Assembly (NCBI RefSeq): GCF_029784165.1
Contig: NC_073695.1
Location: 93,193,902-93,257,901 of the forward strand
Source: Wyeomyia smithii
Taxonomy: Eukaryota > Arthropoda > Insecta > Diptera > Culicidae
Reading direction: 5' to 3'
DNA: 64,000 nucleotides
Below the pieces are notes generated by a model. The model searched no databases. It worked only from the letters and a program-made list of their open reading frames with translations, and was not told the origin of the DNA. Positions 33,027 to 45,598 of the stretch are shown here, in pieces. Each line of letters begins with the position of its first letter. Positions within the stretch are counted from its first letter, which is position 1. Made by a program: the position numbers and the translations under genes.

Positions 33027-34149
33027 GTAAGTAAATATATTGGTCGATGAACAAGAACAGCTTCTAGATTTTCCAATATAGTTAACCTAAATGAGTTAGC
33101 ATCATTCATATGCCTATAAAACCGAGCAACGTGGCAGACTGATTTTATGATAGAAAGTATATTAGACCAAATTAAAGGTTGCAACTGTGTGTGCACCTCA
33201 AATGGTTGAGATCTTGGACATATTACCAGTTGTTACATTGAATTAAATACATTGACAAAATTCTTACAATAATTTTGCTCTTGTTTACGAAAGTTACGAA
33301 TTACGAATACCGAATTAATATGTTGCATGGCACGATGCCGAAAGCGAAGCTCAACCTTTCATCAGTAAACAGAAATACACTGCTATCTGGCTAAGGCTGA
33401 ACAGGTGGCTTGCAAATAAAATCGTTGCGGTAATATGGTGGTATTTGTAGGTTACGTAATTTATGGCTGCTTATTCGAGCTTGATAGTAACGTAAAACCG
33501 ATCTATTCGGTGTTATTTTATTTTGTTTCGCCACAAACGAGGGTGACTATATTGTACAGCTACTCAAGTGCAAAGTAGTGTTGTGTATTTCTGTATAGCG
33601 ACGACTTGTGGTCCGCCTCACTATGATGGTTGGCTTGTGTTCGGATGTAAGACGGCCGTTAGTGGTTCCAGCTATTTTTAGTATGACTGTTTATATTTCC
33701 GTGCCTATATTTACAGTTTATAAACACCTAATAAAATACGTGTGGCGAATGAGTGCGCTGCCTCGATCCGGTATGCACATTTGCACATGTTGCTTTATTC
33801 GCACGGAACAAACTAAAGAAAAATTATTCAACATAAATAAATAAACTTGGCTAGGTTGATATGTTGATGGATTAGCATTCGACAGGCATAGCGTCGTGGA
33901 AGTGGAAGAGCGCCGATTCTATGGAATGAATGCGAAACATTCTTTCGAGTAATAATAGTGGCCGCAATCGGGTAACTTTCAAATTCCAGAGATGTTTTTG
34001 AAATGATGTCAACTCAAGAATTTACATTTTTTGATTAATTTACGTACAGTGTGTGTGTGTGTGTTGATCGCTTATCTGTAATGACGAAACTTAACAAAAG
34101 TAATGGAAGTAAAATAGATCATGCCATCTTATCCAAGATCATCTTATCG
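33027..34149 (+). other. oxidase intron 1, proximal part
   Basis: Begins with the donor GTAAGT. No gene is supported; the open frame at 33608-33844 lacks any recognisable domain. A (GT)n tract lies at about 34047-34064. Confidence 0.5.
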
Positions 34150-34990
34150 CAGGGCCGACGTCACACTATTTTCCCGAGTGGGTAGTAAGGAATAGGAAAG
34201 GTTCATGGGTGGCCTCCCGGCAGCTAACCGGAACAATCGCCGACGGAAGATCCAGCCAGTACACCGCGTTTTCGCCCTTGTGGTATTTTCTTGATAAACG
34301 ACGCAACTTCCGGCCGGCATTTTCGTAATAAATTTCTCCATTCACGGCCAGTCCGGAGAGAAAAAAAAAGCGGCTTTAACATCCTATTTTCGCTGACTGT
34401 CAGCTACAGCAGCACCTGAACTTCACCTCGGAGCTCACTTCCTTCGTGGAGGAAGTAAAATACAAAGTGCCCTGCCAGTCGTTGCCATCCATGTTCGCCA
34501 GGTAATTTTCGCAGTTTAGTCGGTGGCATTGACTTTCCGACCAAGCACACGCAGCGGTGTTGCCACTTTTCCCTCAGTCTTCCTCTTCAGCATCCTTTAT
34601 AGCTTTTTATCGCTCAGGGTCGTCGGCTGTTCGGAACCGGGCTTTCTCTCGATGCTTTGATTGTTGTCAAGTAGTGCCAAGATATTGTAGATGCCGAAGC
34701 GGGCGTATTCATAAATTTAAACTTATTCGGATTTCTGGTAAGGCTTCACTTACTGAAGTAACAGTCTTACTTTTTTATGAAAATAAAGCACAAGAGTAGC
34801 TCTTGAAGTTTTCGAAATCTAAATTTTGTTTGATTGCAAATCGCTTAAAAATGCATGAAATCTGTAGTTTTATAAACTCTCGCGGCAATTTTAAGTTTCG
34901 AACATAGAAAACATTTTTTTTTTTTGGTTTAATCCGATAATTCCGTGTGGGTACTACAACCCATACTACCCACATCAACCGCCGGCCCTG
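34150..34990. mobile_element. hAT-type element with 8-bp target duplication
   Basis: The ends CAGGGCCGACG and CGCCGGCCCTG are inverted. They are flanked by TCTTATCG (34142-34149) and TCTTATCA (34991-34998), a 7/8 match fitting the 8-bp duplication of hAT elements. The 841-bp element has no hAT transposase. Most of it is a decayed mariner transposase (34166-34750). Confidence 0.65.
34166..34750 (-). pseudogene. decayed Tc1/mariner (DD37E-like) transposase
   Basis: Shifted frames on the minus strand give recognisable pieces in the correct order. They are an HTH segment (RFGIYNILALLDNNQSIER, then PTTLSDKK), the region near the first catalytic site (MDGNDWQGTLYFTSSTKEVS), and a segment after it (SGLAVNGEIYYENAGR, then KYHKGENAVYWLDLPSA). 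The last corresponds to the second catalytic Asp (WPDLAS in relatives; here the Asp is kept in WLD). The third acidic residue is not preserved before the stop at 34166-34168. It is a different copy and family from the element at 23800-25060. Confidence 0.7.
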
Positions 34991-35097
34991 TCTTATCATG
35001 GTCCTAATTCCCAGAAGGGTTGAAAATCCGCTTCCACTCTGTGTATATAGAAAAAATGAAATGTAAATTAGCTAATGCCTGCCGGCGGCGAGCCCAC

Positions 35098-35111
35098 GGT
35101 TGAGAACCACT
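35098..35111. mobile_element. solo hAT terminal repeat
   Basis: GGTTGAGAACCACT is one end of a CAGTGGTTCTCAACC-type hAT element. The other end was not found. Confidence 0.45.
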
Positions 35112-35328
35112 AGGGTAGAGGGTGTGGTCAGAGAGGGTGTGAACATTCAAGCTCAATTAATTTTGTATATAGATTTGAGCAATAGTGAAAAGAGTGACTA
35201 CGATTGCCTACCCGTACTAGTTGGCATAAAATGAGGTTGGAGCAGTGGTCTTCCAAGCTAATATTACAGGCAAGTAAGATGACTTTAATACTGCTTCAGC
35301 TTGTGACTCGTTCACCTGTTTCAGCCCT

Positions 35329-35822
35329 GTGACGACGCACCATCATCATGATCCTGAACTGTTTCCGGTACGCAACCGTTTCGGTGCAATGGAAGCCTCA
35401 AGCTTAGCGGACGACCCAAAAGACCTCGATGACACGTTGATCTTTTCGGCTGATACTGACGACACTTTTTTAAATTCTGACTGCATCCGCTTATACTATC
35501 AGAACGTTAGGGAACTCCGTACTAAAATCGATGACTTTTTCATCTCAGTTAGCGACGCAGAAATCGACGTGGTGATTCTCACCGAGACTTGGCTTAACGA
35601 CCGACCATTCACCGCAGCTGTTTGGAACTGGTTATAATGTTTACCGCAATGATCGTGATCCTGTTAGTACGGGCAAAGCAAGAGGAGGAGGTGTACTTAT
35701 AGCCGTATCCAAACGCTACAATTCAACCGAGTCAGTAAAAGGAGAAGTAGTTAGTGATAGTGATATCGAACAACTTTGGGTTAACGTAAATGGTGGTAAC
35801 CGAATTATTTGTCTTGGCGTTA
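35329..35822 (+). pseudogene. Jockey-like retrotransposon, endonuclease part
   Basis: The plus strand encodes the start of an APE endonuclease: CIRLYYQNVRELRTKIDDFF and DVVILTETWLND. After a frameshift near 35625, GYNVYRNDRD, ARGGGVLIAVSKRYNS and NRIICLGVIF follow. It is cut at 35822 by the poly(T) side of an inverted LOA-like element. The rest of the host element resumes near 37376. Confidence 0.8.
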
Positions 35823-37375
35823 TTTTTTTTTTGTGTGGAATTAATCTACTGCGTCCATTATTTAGAACTATTGTAGTATATCCCCCTTACTATACGTGCT
35901 ATATAGGATACCCAGTCACCCCACTATTGATCGAGTGATGACCGGTTGCCTCGGCACGCTCCCAGTCAGGTATAATGTGCTTAATAAAGCCAATTACCTT
36001 CCGAGGATTAGTAGACCAAATTTCACTAGGTTGTAAGCAACCCTTGTTGAGGAATTTGATTCTGCTCATGTATAATGCACCACAGCTGCATAGCAGATGT
36101 TCCGAGGTTTCACTTTCTATGCTACAAAAGCGACAAGTATCGTCTTGAACCCGACCAATGTTCTTTAGATGATACTTACTCGGACATTGCCCTGTTATTA
36201 GTCCTGTGTAGATACAGAGCGCCCACTTATTAAGCTCTAATAGCTTTTTTGTAATTTGGCGTTATTACCCTTTTTGACTGGTGACATCCTCCGACAGCCA
36301 TCCAGTTGGAAGTCACCCGTTGTTCTTCCCAGTTTTTAAGTTCCATTTTTATTGTACAGTTTGAATTGCCACAAAAGGGTTCTGGACCAATGAATTGGGA
36401 GGTGGAACCTTGTTTGGCCAGTTCGTCTGCTTTTTCATTGCCTTCAATTCCGCAGTGTCCTGGAACCCAGTACAGATTGACAGAGTTCGTACAACACAGG
36501 CTCCGCAGAGAGAGAACGCACTCCCAGACAATTTTTGAAGTGCATTTGGAGGCACATAAAGCCTTCAGCGCCGCTTGACTATCAGAGAAAATGCAAATAT
36601 TCGCATGTTTGTAATTTCTCCTTAAGCAAACGTTGGCACATTCAATTATAGCATAAATCTCTGCTTGGAATACTGTTGGCCATTCACCCATAGCCACCGA
36701 TATCTGAACTCCAGGACCGAAGATTCCCGCACCCGTTTTTGAACCGATTTTTGAGCCGTCCGTGAAGAATACCGTTGACCCCTGACGAACCATATGAGCC
36801 CCGCACTCCCAATCGGAACGTGATGTTTCATGCACCTTGTAGGGAATATCGCAGTGAATCATAGGTTTCATCCAGTCTCCGTTCATACTCATCACTGGCC
36901 CTCTTTTGAAGTGTTGCAATATACTCAGATGGCCAAGAAGGTCACCTGGTAAGACATTTTTAAGACGTTTGAGCCGGAGAGCACTCCTTTCCGCTTCTAT
37001 TTGCACAAATTCATGCAATGGCAGCAGGTGAAGGATTGCGTCCAACGCTTTCGATGGGGTGCTGCGCATTGCTCCCGTTATAGCAATACACGCAAGTCTC
37101 TGCAGCTCCGCTAGCTTTGCTCTCGTTACTGCCTGTTTTGTTTTGGGCCACCAGACTAAGGAAGCGTATGTTATTTTCGGGAGTATAATAGACTTGTAGA
37201 TCCAACTTATCATTTTTGGTTTTAGTCCCCACTTCCTACCAACCGTTTTAGAACATAACCAGAAAGCACTGACCGCTTTGCTTATTGCACCATCTAGGTG
37301 CGCGTTCCAGTTAAGCTTCGCATCAAGGATTAATTCTAAAAATTTAACCCTTTCGCTCAATTGGATAATACTTTC
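35823..37375 (-). pseudogene. 5'-truncated LOA-like non-LTR element (RT C-terminus and RNase H)
   Basis: The poly(A) tail appears as a T-run at 35822-35831, so the element is on the minus strand. A long frame (37360-36230) holds the region after the RT (WGLKPKMISWIYKSIILPK, TYASLVWWPKT), then an RNase H domain with all active-site regions: FFTDGSKIGS, AEIYAIIE, FSDSQAALKAL, and VPGHCGIEGNEKADELA. A C-terminal Cys/His motif region follows in shifted frames to about 35900. The LOA clade (Lian-like in Aedes) carries RNase H in this position. The N-terminal endonuclease and the RT core are absent, a normal 5' truncation. Confidence 0.85.
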
Positions 37376-38085
37376 CTTAAGCCCCTATCGAATACAACTA
37401 CTCTATTACCGGTCAGGATATTGAGCGAGTTACGGTTGTAAAAGGTCTCGGTGTTCTGCTAGATACCGAACTCAGATTCCACGATCATTACAGCAGTATC
37501 ACTTCCAAAGCAAGCAAGAACCTGGGATTTATAATGAAAATTGCTAATGAGTTCCGTGATCCGATCTTACGAGCATTGTACTCTACACTTGTACGCTCTG
37601 TCCTTGAAACAGCGGCAGTTGTTTGGAGTCCTTATACTGGGCTCTGGACTGCACGAATCGAATCGGTACAGAGAAGGTTCATCAGATATGCACTTCGAGG
37701 TCTCCCTTGGACAGATTCTGTGGAGCTTCCTCTATATATAGATAGGTGCAGGTTGCTGGATATGGACACATTACTGAAAAGAAGAGATGACATGCGTGCT
37801 GTATTTGTTGGAAAGGTGCTTTGTGGATCAATAGATGCGCCATGGTTTCTCGCCAATATCAATGTTAACGCGCCCTCCAGAATTCTCTGGACAACTGACT
37901 TTCTCAGAATCCCTTTTCATCGGACTGCATATGGTCAAAACGAACCAATTACTACCATGTGTAAACTTTTAAATTCCGTATTCCATTTGTTCGACTTCAA
38001 TATTAGCTGTGAAACTTTAAATGTCGATTGCGTAGCCGAAGCTCTTTTTGATTTGTTAGTTTTTAAGTTTTTTTTTTTCATGTAG
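37376..38085 (+). pseudogene. Jockey-like retrotransposon, C-terminal part of ORF2
   Basis: A plus-strand frame gives GLGVLLDTELRFHDHYSSIT, then SKNLGFIMKIANEF, ALYSTLVRSVLETAAVVWSP, and a long domain to residue 183 after the RT. It is the downstream half of the element whose endonuclease lies at 35329-35822. The RT core between the halves is missing, so a deletion accompanied or preceded the LOA insertion. Poly-A-like AAATAAATATAAATAAAAA follows near 38108. Confidence 0.8.
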
Positions 38086-38139
38086 ACCCTGTTGTCCGAT
38101 AATGCTAAGTAAATAAATATAAATAAAAACTTGGTCGTA

Positions 38140-40820
38140 TGCTAACAGGGAAGGAAAAGCTGTTGAAGGGCAGCTTGTCCGAGCGTCTGTTGCCCATGTC
38201 AGGGGCGGCTCAAATAACGACTGATCCGAAATGCGGTGTCTTGCGCGCTACATCCAAGACGGCAGCCCCGTCGGGAGACTAGGCATCGAGACTCTAGTAA
38301 GGCAGCATGCTAAAACAAATAATCTACGAACTCTGGATTATAATGTGGATCAGGACAATTGGTATAGACCGAGGCAAACGAAAAAGGACAACGATTGGCA
38401 TTTGAAATATTAGGATTCTGCTCAAACCCACATGCACGGGCGTCTTGGCCGAAGAGCTGCGGAAGGCAAATGTGGAGGCAGTTGCTATATAAGAAGTGCA
38501 TTAGTCAAAAACCGGAGAACGTGAATTCCGGGCAGTAGACCCGACGACCACGCACAGTGACAGGTCTCTATACAAAAGTCGAAAAAAAACCTAAAAGTCT
38601 TTTTTATCTGATTGGAAATTACATATTATTACAACGATCTGATGTCAGAAAATGTTGAAAATAGCAATTTATGCACCTAAATTGCCGTTAGACCTTTCTC
38701 ATGTTCAGATTTTTGTTTTTGTTTCAATCTCGCTTATAATTATTGTACGAGAACCGCTCTTATATTCATCTAAACACCTATATTCATCTCATTGCTCTTA
38801 TTTGTTCAATTTACTGTAGAATTATACTTTTTTTTTAAGCAAAAGTAGTTTTATTTTACCTCTTGATTAAGTCCAGTAGTCGGAAGTTAAGAGCGATGAG
38901 AAGAGTGAAATTAAAGCGACGGGAAGAATATAGGTGCTAAGATGGATATTGGGGTGATTCCCACACTTGTTCTTCATCGAAAAATTTTAGAATCGCATTT
39001 TTTTCAGTTGGTTCTTAGGGTACTCCTTTGAATTAGGGTGGTGCAAGATTCGTCATAATTCAATTTATTTTATTTTGAAATTTTTTTAGCTTTTAAGCCG
39101 TTTGAAAAATTTAAGATCTTTCTGCGACAAGTTAGAGGTCTTTTAGGGAAAATTATGAGATCGTATAGTAGTTGATTTCAACGTCATTGAAAATATAAAA
39201 GATGATATATTTTTTTCTCATCAATTCAATTTATTCTCTCTATATACATCTTGCAGTACTGAAAGCGGTTTACAAGTTTATATAAAAATGCTTGAAACTA
39301 CTGGAAAAAACTTCGTGTATACTTCCCAGTCAATCATGTTGTTCGTCTCCATAGTTTTATTTTCAAAATATCTCCCTATGACCCACGGGCACTTATTTCA
39401 AGTACCACCTCTACCATAGAGGCGGCGACAGAGCGAAACGGGGCGTCGTTTCCGTGCTACTAGGGCATACAATTAGGCGTGTCATTAGGTGGAAGTTCAG
39501 ACCATCTACGCGTATTGAGGATCAAAAGCAGATTCTCCAAACACAACACTTATCAACGTTTACCCGCCGACAAACGATAAAAACGACAACGTAAAGGAGG
39601 AGTTCTACGAGCTTCTCGAAAAAAAGTATAGAGGGTGCTTACAATACGATATAAAGATTGTCGTCGCAAATCTGAAAGCACAAGTCGGACGGGAGGATTG
39701 CTTTCGTCCCGCTATTGGTAGGGAAAGCCTTTACTCTACCACCAAAGACAACCAAATCAAGATCGAAGAGGATGATACCCCTGAATATTCAGAGCCTATC
39801 AACGGAGGGAGCTATACTACGATCGCGTCCCCGCGGAGGCAGAGAGCTGCTTCACCAGGCCCGACACAAGGAGCTTGTAGAGTGGTGAATGGAAACAGGA
39901 ACTGAACCGTGCCAGTTTCTGCCGATAAGTCGCAGGTGGCCAGGCATCACTTCGAAGTAGTGCTGAATGGGGAGGATGGTAGGTGGGACGTCTAGGGTAA
40001 CAGGAGAGCAATAGGGGAAGATGGATAAGCTGTGGATCCGCCATACTTGGACGAACTTAGCAAAGTCGAGAGCGAGCGGCTGTAAACTACAAGGCAACAG
40101 ATTATCCTGAGGGCACGGTTTGAGGAAAAACTGTGCTCGGACTGGTTTGAAGGACTCATATGCCTTATCTAGAGGAAGAAACACAGACTCTACGGTAGTA
40201 ACTGTCGAGGCATAACCTTTCTTAATTCCGCATTTAAAATTTTCTCCCGCAGCCGTTGTTGGTGAATACCAGTATAGTTTACGAGCGAGACGATCTTCTT
40301 CAGACCATATGTTTAACTTGAGACAGATCCTCGATAAGCTTCGAGAACACAACTTGCAGACACACTGTTTGTTTATAGACTTCAAGGCGACGGACGTACG
40401 ACTCAGTGAAACGCAACGAGTTGTACCATATTATGCTTGCACATGGTTGCCTGATTAAGCCTAGTAGTACAACTCCTGACGGTTTCACATCAAGCGTCAG
40501 GACAGCGGGTGAAATTTCGGACGCGTTTGTGACGTTGGATGGTCTGAAGCAAGGGCGGGTTCTCGAACGTGCTGTTCATAGCCTTGAAGGATGCTGTACG
40601 AAGAGCAAGTGTGCAGAGGACATCATTAGCTGTTAGTCTTTGCGACATCGATGTCATCGGTGTTAATCGTAAAACTTTGGTGCAGGCCTTCGCGGCTCGC
40701 AGAAGGGAAACTGCGAAAACTGGATTTACCATTAACACTGCAAAACGAAATACATGGTGGCAGGCAGGGAGACGGAGGATCTCTATGATCTGTCGCCATA
40801 AAAGTAGAAAGTAAAGTAAG
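38140..40820 (+). pseudogene. decayed APE-type non-LTR retrotransposon
   Basis: Plus-strand pieces in order are: an endonuclease start region (near 38390-38520, AEELRKANVEAVAI in a shifted frame), a second endonuclease block (39555-39760, INVYPPTNDKNDNVKEEFYE and DIKIVVANLKAQVGRED), and a reverse transcriptase core (40310-40780, LREHNLQTHCLFIDFKATD, SSVRTAGEISDAFVTLDGLK and CDIDVIGVNRKT). Multiple stops and frameshifts interrupt it. 38570-39400 holds AT-rich DNA without recognised coding. The C-terminal relic at 10541-10740 may come from a related family. Confidence 0.7.
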
Positions 40821-43440
40821 TAGTTTTTAAATGATCATTTTTATAAAATTTCTGGGCTCTAAAAAATGAATTTTCGGAAAAACGTCTAAATTTGAGCAAC
40901 TTGGTTTTCCGAGCATGTCGCTTTAGTTTATTCTTGCGAAAAGTAACAAGTTTACCAAAATGATCCTGTTTTATACCGACCATGAATGCACAAGAAGAAG
41001 ACAAAGCAGATGGTTAATAATGTTGTATTCAATGAAAATCGATTGAAGCATTTTTATTTGGTTCTGCTGTCTCTCTGTATCTCGCTCACTGGAATGTCAA
41101 TTATGTGCTTCATTGCGTACAACGTCGGTAGTGTGGTTTACCTGACCAACCATATCGCTCCGATGTGACGCTATACGATATATAATAAGTTCGTTAGAAG
41201 AGCTTATGACTTATCATAGATTACATGGGAATTTTTCACTTTCAAAATTTGATTTTTCAAAGTCATTTTACACGTCTCTTATTATAAATTGAAGCAGCTA
41301 AATGTGCAAAATTAAAACTTTTTCAATCTGGACAAATAATCTCCTCTGTTATCTATTTTGTATATCGTAACTATATTGCAATCGATTGATCATCTTGAAC
41401 CACTGTGATTTAAATGGATAAAAAATCTTCTCGACTGGCATTAGGTGTATATTCAATAAAACAGGAAATAGTGAAATTTTTCAGACAAAGATAAACGAAT
41501 AATCGTCCCATCAATATTCAAATCCCCGGGTGCTAGGGAAAATTTTTAACTTTTGAGAAACACGTAGAATTGTTTGCATTCACAGAATACTTTCCAACCT
41601 CAAAATGAAAATTGTTTCCATTGTTGCTTCTGTTTTTTCGCCGCATGAGTCGTTTGCGCAAAGAGCTCCCTACTACATATTGCAACACATCCATTCTAGT
41701 TCGTGACAATGAAAAATGCATTATGAAAATCTTTGCCTTCCCGTGTGCTTGCACACAAGCGCACAGCTGTGTCAACACGTACAAAGGCAGGATTGACACA
41801 TACATAAAGTCAACTTCCAGGCCGTCGATCCCGTTTTCTTCATGTTGTCACAATGTAGAGCAGTTGGGTACGTGATTGGCGGCAATAACCTTCCCCATCG
41901 CCGCTTGTGGAAGGGACGACCTGAATCGAAGCGTTTTGAGACTTTTCCCTCCAACCGTTCGCAAGGACTAACACTGCAAGCAGCGCGTTCACAAGCAAGA
42001 CAAATGATATTTTAGATTTTTTTGTAAGCTATGAAATGCTAAAAAAAGCCTGGCAGTTGATGAATGAACGCGGATTATTAAAGTTTATTGAAAATTTGAC
42101 AGCCCGGGTACCGCAGGCCATTCAATTCCAGGCAATCTAGGTTGATTGAATTTTCTGTTTGTTTGAAATTAGTAAAAGGAATCTTCTCCTCCACTAAAAG
42201 AGAACGAAGGAGACGCGTGATATTTCATGGCCACGTGACGAAGCCTGACAGTGTTATTGATTTCTAATAGGGAAGAATTATTTTTCAATTTATCACAAAA
42301 CACTGCCAATATGTGATGGGTTTCATTTTGTCTCTGTGAGCCAATCTGTTCGAGGGTGTATGAGGATTTTTTTTCGTCCGCGTTTCGGTTGGTTTCCATC
42401 ACCTCCAGAAAATAACCATACAGCACAAAAAAATAACGAATTTATTCCACCCAACGGTGAAAGAAAATCTCGACGGAAACGTACGTTGAAGCAGATAGCT
42501 GTAATTCGCGTTTTAAGCTATCTCTAAATCATGCAAATGGTTACTTACTATTTGGTATGAGACTAAGAGAATACCATTTTCTTCGAAACTTGCCTTCAAC
42601 TACAACATTTTTCGGCATAAACTAGTACTTAAAATCGATACACCTATGTTTGATATGAAGCTTGACATCAATGGATATACGTATTAAAATACGAATTAAT
42701 CCACATAGCGATGTGATCTGGTCTTTCTCATACATACTGCACTATTTGTTAAAACTTATTAACTAGTACACATCAATTCTAATTTTAAATTTACCATGTT
42801 GGGAATTGAAACGAAATTATGACATGCACATAATTTGCTTATACATTTTGTTGATTACGTATCGAAACTTAAAAGTAACTAACTTAAAAGTAACTAAACT
42901 AATTTAATGAAACCTAAAGTGGCGAAGGTAGAGCTAATGTGAAACTCTGTCTGCTTTAACCTTTGATTTTTTTTTTATCAGGTATTTGAGCCTTTTTTTA
43001 AACCGAAAGTAAAACAACAACAAAAATTGACGTGGCGTGATTGCACCTCCAAACAGTTTATTTTAGTTTTACACCTATTGGCTCGATTGCTCTTCTCGTG
43101 TGACGATAAGCAATGCACGGAGTGGGTGGTAAACCGCTTAGTCATTGCGAGGGGTGTATGTTAGAGCATATGGTGAAGATACTAATCAATAACTGAACCT
43201 AATGTCTTTCATGTCCTATATTTAGTAGTGTGACTATAGGACAACGGTATGTTAGTTTAAAATTTTTCAACTGCTAGTAGTTACAGTTTGTATGATGTGC
43301 GTCGTGTAATAGTTGTTTGTGTGAAAATTTAGTTTTTGAGTTACGATGCAGCTAAATTGTGAATCATGAAATTATTTTATTAGTTAGAGGTTCAATAACT
43401 TAAAAAATGTAATGTTATGTAATGTGATGAAACCCTTTGC
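40821..43440. other. intron DNA, no gene firmly supported
   Basis: Short open frames occur. One plus-strand stretch (about 41985-42138) reads DILDFFVSYEMLKKAWQLMN, then ERGLLKFIENLTARVPQ, before a stop. It looks coding-like but matches no family I know. No clear MITE ends were found. Confidence 0.35.
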
Positions 43441-44479
43441 GCCAAGTATTAGATTTTTTTTTTGTTCACACAACATTTATTAAATCTAATGCCTTATGGT
43501 CTAGAATATCTTATAATCTAAAGGCAAATTCTTTACCCTCGCTGCCGACTACGAGCCGAAAATAAATCTAATACTAAAACTAACATGTTTTTTTTTTTGT
43601 TTCGCTGTTAAATTGGCACCTTGATGCTCTTCAAGTAGCTATTAACATGTAGCATGTATGGCAAGTTTCGCTGAGCGAGAATATCACGAACTGGCACATA
43701 GGGCTGTATTCCTCGGGCCCTGAGGGTATCCAAAAGTAGAGATCTGGCGCCGCAGAATTCAGCACACACCCAAACCACGTGTTCAATGTCTTGAAACCCA
43801 ATCCACAAACGCAATGATTACTGCTCGCCAGCCCAATAAGCAATAGATGTGCATCTAGCCCGTACTGGTTGGACATAATCCGAGACATCATGCGAATGAA
43901 ATCTCGTCCTACATCCAACCCCCGAAACCAAGGTTTGGTGGAAACCTTGGGGATGATGCTGTGTAGCCACCTCCCCAGTTCTCCCTTATCCCACGAGGCC
44001 TGCCAGTTGACAAGTGTACTCTGACGTGAAAATTTTAAAAATTCATTGTAGGCAATTGGTCTGTTATAAATATCACCGTTTGTTGCGCCCACCTTAGCCA
44101 AAGTGTCCGCTTTCTCATTGCCCGGAATGGAACAATGAGAAGGGACCCACACTAAGGTAATCTGAGAAGATTTTTCGGATAAAGCACTCAGATGTTCCCG
44201 TATTTTCCCCAGGAAATACGGGGAGTGCCTTACATCCTTAATCGATCGGAGAGCCTCAATAGAACTGGGACTGTCCGTAAAGATGAAGTAATGGTCCGTG
44301 GGCATTGTTTCAATAATCCCTAAGGTATACTGAATTGCAGCCAATTCTGCGACGTAAACAGAAGCAGGATTATCGAGCTTGTAGGAGGCGGTAAAATTAT
44401 TGTTGAAGATACCGAAGCCAGTGGACCCGTTGAGAAGTGATCCATCAGTATAAAACGCATTGTCGCAGTTGATGTTTTT

Positions 44480-45598
44480 CAGAGGCGACGCGTGACCAAG
44501 TGGGCCACCTGTTCAATCGACATTTGCAACATTAAAACAACAGTATTGCGATAACAGATTTTAAAAGCTTTATTTATCAACATTTATTTATATAAAAAAG
44601 GAATCCTTCGGTTTACTTTTAACGCAAACTTGTCGATAATATCGTAGTAAAATAATGGCGTCAGCATCATCTCATGGAGTAAATCTTTTTCCACAGCCAT
44701 CATCATAATACCAAATAATCGATTCTGGCCCGATTTAGACCGCAAACAATTTTTGATCCGTCGGAGAACCGAAAACGTTCGTTCGACGGACGCCGTTGTA
44801 TTAGGCAATGTCAGTATCATTCTGGCCAGCCGAAGCGTTTCGGAGAAAGTTTGATGCAGGTTTTGTCCAAGGATAAACGAAATTAAATACAATATATTTT
44901 TGCACTCAGCGCTGCGCGACACTTTTTTTCTCACGTGAAGAATAATGTCATCAATGAGGAAATACATGAAAACCCTTCGCTGCACTCTCGGCTTTGCATC
45001 GACCTGACGCTCGCTTGAGCGTTGAGAGCTGTGTACTCTCGCGGCCTCTCTCAAATTTCAATGAACGAACATCAAAGAATGGTGGGCGTGGGGGTCGGCG
45101 TCGGCGGTATCGTTTCCATCGGCTTGGTTCAACATAATTTTTGAACCGCAAATGTCATTTTTACGCAAGGCTGCGCATTAGTAGTGGTGCACGCTTTATG
45201 TACATGACTGGCTGCGTACGCTATAGTACTTGAAAATGCAGAGAAGTGTTTGAATGAATGCTAGTTCAGATAAATGATTTGAACAAACGGTAGTCATTAC
45301 TGCTTATCTCGTTGTGTTGTGTTGTATTACGGGTGAACTGTGTTGCGGGTGGGTTGAGTAGTGTAGAGTGAGTTAAGCCAGGTTATATTCTTCACGGTGG
45401 AGAAATAAATAGAAATTGAAATTGGTGGAAATAAATTGAAAATCAAAAAAATTTTCGAATGTTCGAAATAACATTAAGGTTACAAGAAAACTTAATGATG
45501 TCAGATCCATGCTACAAATGAGAAATAATTCGAGTAATTGTTCTGAAATTGTCTACCTGTCCTATGAGCAGGTTGAACAGGTGGACGAGACGCCTCTG
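44480..45598 (-). mobile_element. hAT element inserted in I-element A, with 8-bp duplication
   Basis: The ends begin CAGAGGCGACGCGTGACC and finish CGAGACGCCTCTG. Perfect ATGTTTTT duplications flank it (44472-44479 and 45599-45606). Removing it rejoins the I-element frame between the segment ending FYNKYKNI and the RNase H region FYTDGS. It carries only the end of a hAT transposase. Length 1119 bp. Confidence 0.92.
44584..45054 (-). pseudogene. hAT transposase C-terminal (dimerisation) fragment
   Basis: A 156-codon frame ends with the hAT family C-terminal dimerisation region: LARMILTLPNTTASVERTFS and VLRRIKNCLRSKSGQNRL. The zinc finger and most of the catalytic domain are missing, so the element was internally deleted and depended on an intact relative for movement. 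Confidence 0.8.

Noticed and set aside
36306..36578. Plus-strand protein of 90 residues
   Set aside because: It is the opposite strand of the RNase H region of the LOA-like element.
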